From NCBI GenBank assembly GCA_019137255.1, contig WPDH01000069.1, positions 1 to 64,000 on the forward strand: a stretch of 64,000 nt of DNA. The letters run 5' to 3'. Origin of the DNA: Corinectria fuckeliana. Taxonomy: Eukaryota > Ascomycota > Sordariomycetes > Hypocreales > Nectriaceae. Position numbers and translations under genes: made by a program. Shown here piece after piece: positions 58,520 to 64,000 of the stretch; position 1 is the first letter of the stretch, and each line of letters starts with the position of its first letter. The notes below the pieces were generated by a model. That model was not told the DNA's origin and ran no database searches. It saw only the letters and a list, made by a program, of their open reading frames with translations.

Positions 58520-58994
58520 ATGTCGCGAGGTCCCCTTCCCTCTCACCTTCAGCTTTTGTCAAACTTGCCGTCTCGCCCTGTTGGTGAAAAGGTCAGGTTT
58601 CTAGGGTGGTATGATAACCCGAGCACTCCTCCTAGTGGGCTTGACTATTCAATACTACATTGATTCCTGTCAGATACTGACTGGCTGCAGTGTCACTTCT
58701 TACTCAACCGCTTCCGGTTGCCTGTCTCTGGGCCACCTTTACCCGAAGGGCACTAATGTCACCATTCTCGTGGATGTCAACTTGATCCTGGAGTCGCTCA
58801 CGTCTGAGAAGACACATGTTGGGGAACACGTGAACGTGATAGGATATATCACGTCGAAGCAAGCCTCCCATGGCCAAGATACACCACATCGAGAGACGCC
58901 GCAGGTCACGGTTCAAGCAGTCATGCTCTGGTCTACCGGCCCAATGAATCTTCACGCATATGAGAAATCTTTTGATGTTGGCACACTCAGCTGA
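58520..58994 (+). CDS. TEN1: Telomere-capping CST complex subunit Ten1
   Basis: Two exons, 58520-58608 and 58691-58994, flank an 82-bp intron (GTATGA...GGCTGCAG) that splits a Cys codon; the product is 130 aa. The protein is a single OB-fold: PLPSHLQLLSNLPSRPVGEKVRFLGC leads into VTSYSTASGCLSLGHLYPKG and VTILVDVNLILESL, then VGEHVNVIGYI and VTVQAVMLWSTGPMNLHAYE, matching fungal Ten1 (CST complex subunit) in order and size. Ten1 binds Stn1 and, with the large subunit, protects telomeric ssDNA and helps C-strand fill-in in the nucleus. An alternative acceptor (CCTGTCAG, 58675) would add residues and break the conserved GCVTSY string, so the later one was chosen. Confidence 0.88.
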
Positions 58995-59836
58995 TGAGGC
59001 TATGTGTGGGATACGTCAATTCTTGCGCTCTTCCGACACGATTCTTCGGATGCGAACCTGTCTCGAATATTTTTGTCTCTAATCTACCCCAAAGCGCCCT
59101 CGGCGCGTTGCACTTGGCCATGAAGCGCTGACTTCCGAACGACGTTGAAAACCCACCACTAGCCCGTCCTGTTGGGTTTGCCGGCCAGCCTTAGTCTTCC
59201 GGCATCTTGCAGCGCACCAGCATTGCGCCTGGTTGACATGGCCCCAATCAGCAGCTCGGGTTGCAGACTCTCACCGTTGAGTGGGCCGAAAGGGTGGAAA
59301 ACACCTACCGTTTCTCGCAGGAACTGCAGCTGGTAGTCCAATTGAAAGGCGAAAATTCCAGAACCCGGACTAATCAACTCCACCACTACCTCTCCGTGCA
59401 GATGGGCAAACCCGCATGCATATAACAAGGCACGGAGAAGCCATTTGGGTAGTGTTCAGACTCACATGGTTCGGATTGGGCTGAAACGATGCCAGATGGC
59501 ATCGTGTCGCTGGACAGTATGTCCACCAATATGATGCCGTACTAGACCTCTGGTCAATTGGGTATCTTTGTCCGTCCTCTATACTCGCTGTCAAGCGCCC
59601 AACGCCAGCACCTTCTCCACAACAGGTGCACCGTCCTGGCACCCGTTTCCCTCACCGCAGTTCTCAAATCCCAGCGAGATGCCAACGTGTGGGTTGTTCG
59701 GAGCTGATCTGATGATTCCTCGCCCCCCCCTCGGGGTGGGAGTTGGACAACTGCAGAACGTTCGACAGGTTTTGTTGTCCAGAAGAGCAAAGGATAATTT
59801 CCGAAGAGCTGTTGCGTCCACTGCGTCCACTGAGGC
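58995..59836. other. Intergenic region, no supported gene
   Basis: About 840 bp between convergent Ten1 and the small conserved protein gene. A minus-strand open frame at 59159-59428 (89 codons) lacks a recognisable domain and was not accepted. Confidence 0.45.
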
Positions 59837-60330
59837 TCATTGATCATCGCGACGGCGACGATCATGGTGCTCCCGCCGGGGTTCTCGTCTTCTGGGTGGT
59901 TCGGCTCCTCTGGAGACAATAATGGGTTGATGCAAAGGTCGCTTGAGAGGTCTTTCAGGATTCTGCTCAAGCCTCGCTGCTGTTTGTCGATCCCACAGTT
60001 CCTTGGACTTTCGGCATATGTCATCGATTTGCTCCTAAGAGAATGAGGTCACCATCGTCAACCTATCGAGGACAAGATATTCGACGAGGATGAGGTGCTC
60101 ACATCTGTCAAACAAGAGCCTGGGGTGGTGATGAGGAACCCATCTTCTCCCTAAGCCGACGGGCATGAGCAAGGCATAACCTTAGGACTGGCTTAAAGGC
60201 AAGCTACCTCGAGCGTGTATGGGCGGACGGTGGCATCGGGTCCCAGGTAGTACTGGAGCTCCTGGGTAATAACTTTTCTGTGTATGTCCAGGTGCGGAAT
60301 CCAGTATTTGTTCATCGAGGAAGAGGACAT
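59837..60330 (-). CDS. Small conserved fungal protein of unknown function
   Basis: Three minus-strand exons (60330-60208, 60150-60103, 60034-59837) with 57- and 68-bp introns, all phase 0, give 122 aa. The N-terminal half is MNKYWIPHLDIHRKVITQELQ followed by YYLGPDATVRPYTLE-GEDGFLITTPGSCLTD and EQIDDICRKSKELWDRQTAARLEQ; the exon joins all fall between these blocks. I recall proteins of this pattern as unnamed in other Sordariomycetes, but no function is known to me. The tail is Arg/Pro-rich (PPRRREPRREHHDRRRR), nuclear-localisation-like. An in-frame ATG at 60420 would add 30 residues with weak codon character; the ATG at 60315 (MNKYW) is the shortest reasonable start. Confidence 0.75.
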
Positions 60331-62641
60331 GTTCGAGGGGGCTGTGACGTGAAATGTACTTGGCGACGAGGTCACCGAAATTTGGCTGAGTTGGGAGGTT
60401 TCCTCGAGCAAACAGACCATGCTGGGGGAGGGTATTTATCTAAGCCCGCCCTGGGCAAGAATCCCGGCTCAACAATGTGGCCAAAACCACAGCCTAGGAG
60501 GTATGTCAGCCGTCCAATATGCCCCTGTGTGACACGGCTCACCGCTTCCGCAGACTGACATCTACTGCAGTTCTGCAGATGTGTCCCACCCGTTTCCATG
60601 TTTTCGGAAATATTGTGCCAGGAACCCCGGCGATACACCACGCTGGATGTGCCAGGCGTGAAAGTGAGGCGAGCGACGTCGGCCCTCGATTGGCGAGGGG
60701 CAATTCACCATCCGCCTCGCCTGCGTGAGCATACAACCAAATCAGCTGGGGCTCTGCCAATGATGTCCAGCAACCGCTGCGTCCCGAGAGTGCGCGTGTC
60801 CCAAAAGAATCGAGCCTGGCTCGTCTACTGCTTTGGCCTGGTGATGCTCGAGACCAGGTGTGGCCAATTTGGGATCAAACAGACCGCAACGGGTGAGGGG
60901 CAGATGCAAGATTTCCAATACTGTCATGGTCTGGAAACCTCAAGGCGGGTGAACCAGCATTGACCTGAGCGGTTCGCACCGGTAGCTCAGCAACTTCGTC
61001 AATCATGAACATCTATTGGACTGGGCAAGCGCCGGGGTACATTTGTCGCCCCGACTTGGGGCGTGACGCTCCGTTGCAACCCCAGTCGGCATGCGGGTTG
61101 TCGATCTGTGAGCGTGAATAGCAGGGATATCGGGTCATGTTTGTCGAGTAGGGACGGGAGCTTGGCTGCGGCTGAATGCACTGAGATCGTCCCTCTGACG
61201 ATTGTCTGAATTGACTACATGACCTCATAAGGCTTATGCAAGCCATACCGTCCAGCAACAACTCTCAGTACATACAGTGGGGTGCAAAAAGTTTGAGCCC
61301 GTTTTCAAGTACTGAAAGTGGACACTAACCTAATCAAGTAATAGACACACACTGAAAATTCTCGGCACGTGACTAGTGACTTAAAGAGGGTTCAAATCTT
61401 CTGCATCCCACTGTACCAACCTGACGCTAATCTCTCGATCGGCTTGATCGGCCAAGTTCCTGTTTTTATTTTTTTAAAGAGTCCTTCCAACTCGCGGAAT
61501 ACCTATAGCCATCTTGTCGATTAACATCCGATCGGAATGTGGTTCGTTGGCTGTTTAAGTAACACAAGCCAGTTGTCTTAAGCTGTGCATGATGCAGTGA
61601 AGCTGCCGTGGCACGATACACGGCGTTGGCGCTTCGACTAGGCTCCGAGGTGAGGAGGACCTGTAAGGCCATGTTCTCAATTATTTTCAACCGACGCTTC
61701 CGTGGACCAATCGGCCAGGCACTTGGATAACGTGGACAACTGCTGTGGCTTCAAGTAGGCTGCCTCGATGTGTATGGCTAAGTCTACAGCTAGGATGCGA
61801 AGCTGCAACTACGAGCATAATCTTCTATATTATCAGCTTACTCACCCTATAACAGCCGTATCACAAAGACGTCAGAACAAGCTTTGAAACACGCAAAGTC
61901 AAGGCCTCCCGACTTAAACAAGAGCACACAGGCATCTCAACTACCTAGGCACCTTGTGTAAAACAAAATAATATTCGACGAAATTACAGTGAGGGCTTGG
62001 AATTGCCGGCATGACTAGGTACTTAGCTGCGGGTAATGCTCGGATCCCGATTGGGTGATCGGTACGACGCATGCACGTGAACTCCCGGTCCTCCCCTTAC
62101 CAGCATGACTGCCAATCAAACCGGACCTGCACGAGACTCGGATCCAAGGTGTAGCGCGACCGCGTCAACCTGCGAAATTTGTTGACAGCAACCATCTGCG
62201 CCAGACAACAGGACGGACTTTACGCGCGCCGACCTGGACCTCGAACTTCTGGTACGTTGCGCCGGACTCTTCGCCTGCAGTTCTGCCCGAGAACCGATCG
62301 AATACGACAGTCGACCGACTGCTTCAGACCTCAGCCGCGCCCCCAATAGGGCGACACTGTGTCGTCATTTCTGGATACTACTCCGAGACTGAGCGCCTAG
62401 GCCAGGGGGAGCTGACGAAGAATATTACTTCGAGTATATAGTATCCCCGACGGGAGGATGCGCTGGGAGCTTTGATGGATGTGACGTCTCGGGATTGCAA
62501 CCAGGTTCCTTGACAACCCAGTTTACTACAGCCGAAAGCTTCGCCAGAGCCATCTGAAGCTACCGAGCCCCGCGCAGTGCCAACGACGACGCTTCGACCG
62601 GGAGGGGATCAATCTAGGTCCCCGTAGCCCAATCCGCAATC
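60331..62641. other. Gene-free region with a MITE and kinesin promoter
   Basis: About 2.3 kb. A mariner-type MITE lies at 61275-61413 (listed separately). The last 300 bp form the leader of the kinesin gene. No protein gene could be supported on either strand. Confidence 0.5.
61275..61413. mobile_element. Mariner-type MITE, 139 bp
   Basis: The left end CAGTGGGGTGCAAAAAGTTT continues to GAGCCC; the right end is its complement with 21 of 26 positions identical (reverse complement CAGTGGGATGCAGAAGATTT, then GAACCC). A TA dinucleotide flanks each side (61273-61274 and 61414-61415), the target duplication of Tc1/mariner elements. The CAGTG start and TGCAAAAAGTTTGA body are typical of fungal Tc1/mariner terminal repeats. 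The 87-bp interior codes nothing. All five mismatches are transitions of G-to-A type, as RIP or decay would give. Confidence 0.85.
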
Positions 62642-64000
62642 ATGGCGCCAGCAGGTGGAGGCAACATCAAGGTGGTGGTGAGGGTGCGGCCCTTCAACGG
62701 GAGAGGTAGGCCAACACGGCGGTGATTCCGGCTGCTAGACGGCTTCGGCTGACACCGACTTAGAAATCGACCGAGGAGCAAAGCAAATCGTTCGAATGAA
62801 GGGGAATCAGACCGTCCTGATAACACCCGACAACAAGGGCGTGAAAGATGCGAGCCCCAAGACGTTTGCATTCGATAGGTCCTACTGGTCCTTTAGCAAG
62901 GCCGACGACAATTATGCCAATCAATCCGACCTTTTTGACGACCTTGGACACCCTCTCTTGGACAACGCATTTCAGGGCTACAACAACTGTATCTTCGCCT
63001 ACGGTCAGACAGGATCCGGAAAGTCATATTCTATGATGGGTTACGGCAAGGAGGTCGGCATCATCCCTATGATTTGCCAAGATATGTTCACGAGAATCGA
63101 TGCCATCCAACAGGACAAGACGACCAAGTGCACGGTGGAGGTCTCTTATCTGGAAATTTACAACGAACGAGTGCGCGATCTTCTCAACCCGTCTACCAAG
63201 GGAAACTTGAAGGTCCGAGAGCATCCTTCAACGGGTCCATATGTCGAGGATCTCGCAAAACTTGTGGTGAGCGGGTTTCAGGAAATCGAACACTTGATGG
63301 ACGAAGGAAACAAGGCCAGGACGGTCGCCGCAACCAACATGAACGAAACGTCGAGTCGAAGTCACGCTGTCTTTACTCTCATGTTGACGCAGAAGAAGTA
63401 CGATGCTGAGACGAAGATGGCGATGGAGAAAGTTGCCAAAATCAGTCTGGTCGATTTGGCAGGTTCCGAAAGAGCTCAATCGACCGGCGCAACAGGTGCT
63501 CGATTAAAGGAAGGTGCCGAGATCAACCGTTCGCTGTCGACTCTCGGCCGTGTCATCGCCGCTCTGGCCGATTTGTCAACGGGCGGGAAGAAGAAGAAGG
63601 GCGGCAGCCAAGTCCCATACCGAGACAGTATCTTGACCTGGTTGCTCAAAGACTCTCTGGGTGGAAACAGTATGACGGCTATGATTGCAGCCATTAGTCC
63701 CGCTGACATCAACTACGACGAAACCCTCAGTACGCTTCGATATGCCGACTCTGCCAAGCGCATCAAGAACCACGCCGTGGTCAACGAGGACGCCAATGCC
63801 CGGATGATCCGAGAACTCAAGGAAGAGTTGGCCGTCCTGAGAAGCAAGCTGGGAGGCGGTACACCAGGTGGAGTCGGTGGTGCTGCAGTGCCTCCCGAGG
63901 AGGTGTACGCAGAGGGCACACCTCTTGAGCAACAGATGGTCAGCATCACTAGCTCAGACGGTGTTGTGAAGAAGGTTTCAAAAGCAGAGATCGCCGAGCA
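62642..64000 (+). CDS. Kinesin-3 (Unc104/KIF1 type), 5' part
   Basis: Exon 1 is 62642-62705 and exon 2 starts at 62764 and runs past the window end; the 58-bp intron (GTAGGC...GACTTAG) restores FNGREIDRG. About 434 residues are visible. The motor domain begins IKVVVRVRPFNGRE; the P-loop is GQTGSGKS, switch I is NETSSRSHAVF, switch II is DLAGSE, and the lysine-rich K-loop (STGGKKKKGGSQ) that aids processive single-motor movement marks kinesin-3. YGKEVGIIPMICQDMF and the neck region RIKNHAVVNEDANARMIRELKEEL also fit. Expected downstream FHA and PH domains lie outside the window. Fungal kinesin-3 (UncA, Nkin2) moves early endosomes along microtubules. The protein is cut by the window edge, not truncated biologically. 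Confidence 0.95.

Noticed and set aside
59159..59428. 89-codon minus-strand frame near Ten1
   Set aside because: It has somewhat protein-like sequence but no recognised family, no supported upstream exon and no clear start; left out for lack of evidence.
61381..61413. GGGTTCAAATC resembling a tRNA T-arm
   Set aside because: No acceptor, D- or anticodon-arm pairing could be drawn around it; it is the right terminal repeat of the mariner MITE.
1..64000. CRISPR arrays, prokaryotic operons or a secondary-metabolite cluster
   Set aside because: No regularly spaced direct repeats, no polyketide or peptide synthetase genes, and all recognised genes are eukaryotic spliced genes with unrelated functions.

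Overview
The window is nuclear DNA of a filamentous ascomycete (Pezizomycotina, most likely Sordariomycetes). The support is: genes broken by 48-150 bp GT..AG introns with CTRAY-like branch points, compact gene spacing on both strands, fungal-specific families (Uds1 domain, DOMON-cytochrome b561, fungal Ten1), and two blocks of repetitive DNA converted to AT-rich, TpA-rich sequence in the way expected of repeat-induced point mutation (RIP). No prokaryotic or viral gene set is present. Gene models below were spliced by hand from the sequence; each has introns that restore one reading frame and family-like protein.

Layout. 1-8050: RIP-degraded repeat island holding a dead LINE (Tad1-like) retrotransposon on the minus strand plus unidentified repeat debris and three 2-base N gaps. 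8617-43328: gene-rich euchromatin: GPI-anchored Cys-rich surface protein (+), GFA/CENP-V family protein (-), DUF1365 membrane protein (-), MBF1 (+), epsilon-COP (-), ribosomal protein eL42 (+), a 2H phosphoesterase (-), ureidoglycolate lyase (-) divergent from an MFS transporter (+), a DOMON/cytochrome b561 membrane redox protein (-), a secreted PLC-like phosphodiesterase (-), a membrane J-domain protein (+), an SV2-like MFS transporter with a 13-nt microexon (-), PC4/Sub1 coactivator (-), a PXA-PX-nexin-C sorting nexin (+) and a Uds1-domain septation protein (-). 43329-49161: about 5.8 kb with no recognisable gene. 49162-54907: a complete but RIP-killed Ty1/copia retrotransposon with 256-bp LTRs and a perfect 5-bp target duplication, sitting 121 bp upstream of an M1 aminopeptidase/leukotriene A4 hydrolase gene (55029-57155, +). 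57219-60330: DUF952 protein (-), telomere-capping CST subunit Ten1 (+), a small conserved fungal protein of unknown function (-). 60331-62641: gene-free, with a 139-bp mariner-type MITE. 62642-64000: 5' part of a kinesin-3 (Unc104/KIF1 type) running off the window.

The genes are a normal mixed housekeeping neighbourhood, not a cluster with one pathway. The only linkage with a plausible shared control is ureidoglycolate lyase and the divergent MFS transporter, whose 874-bp common promoter has four GATA-factor-type sites. I found no evidence for a new multi-gene system; the most unusual items are the mirror-image RIP pattern of the two copia LTRs and the insertion site, the MITE, the 13-nt microexon, and an unnamed conserved small protein.
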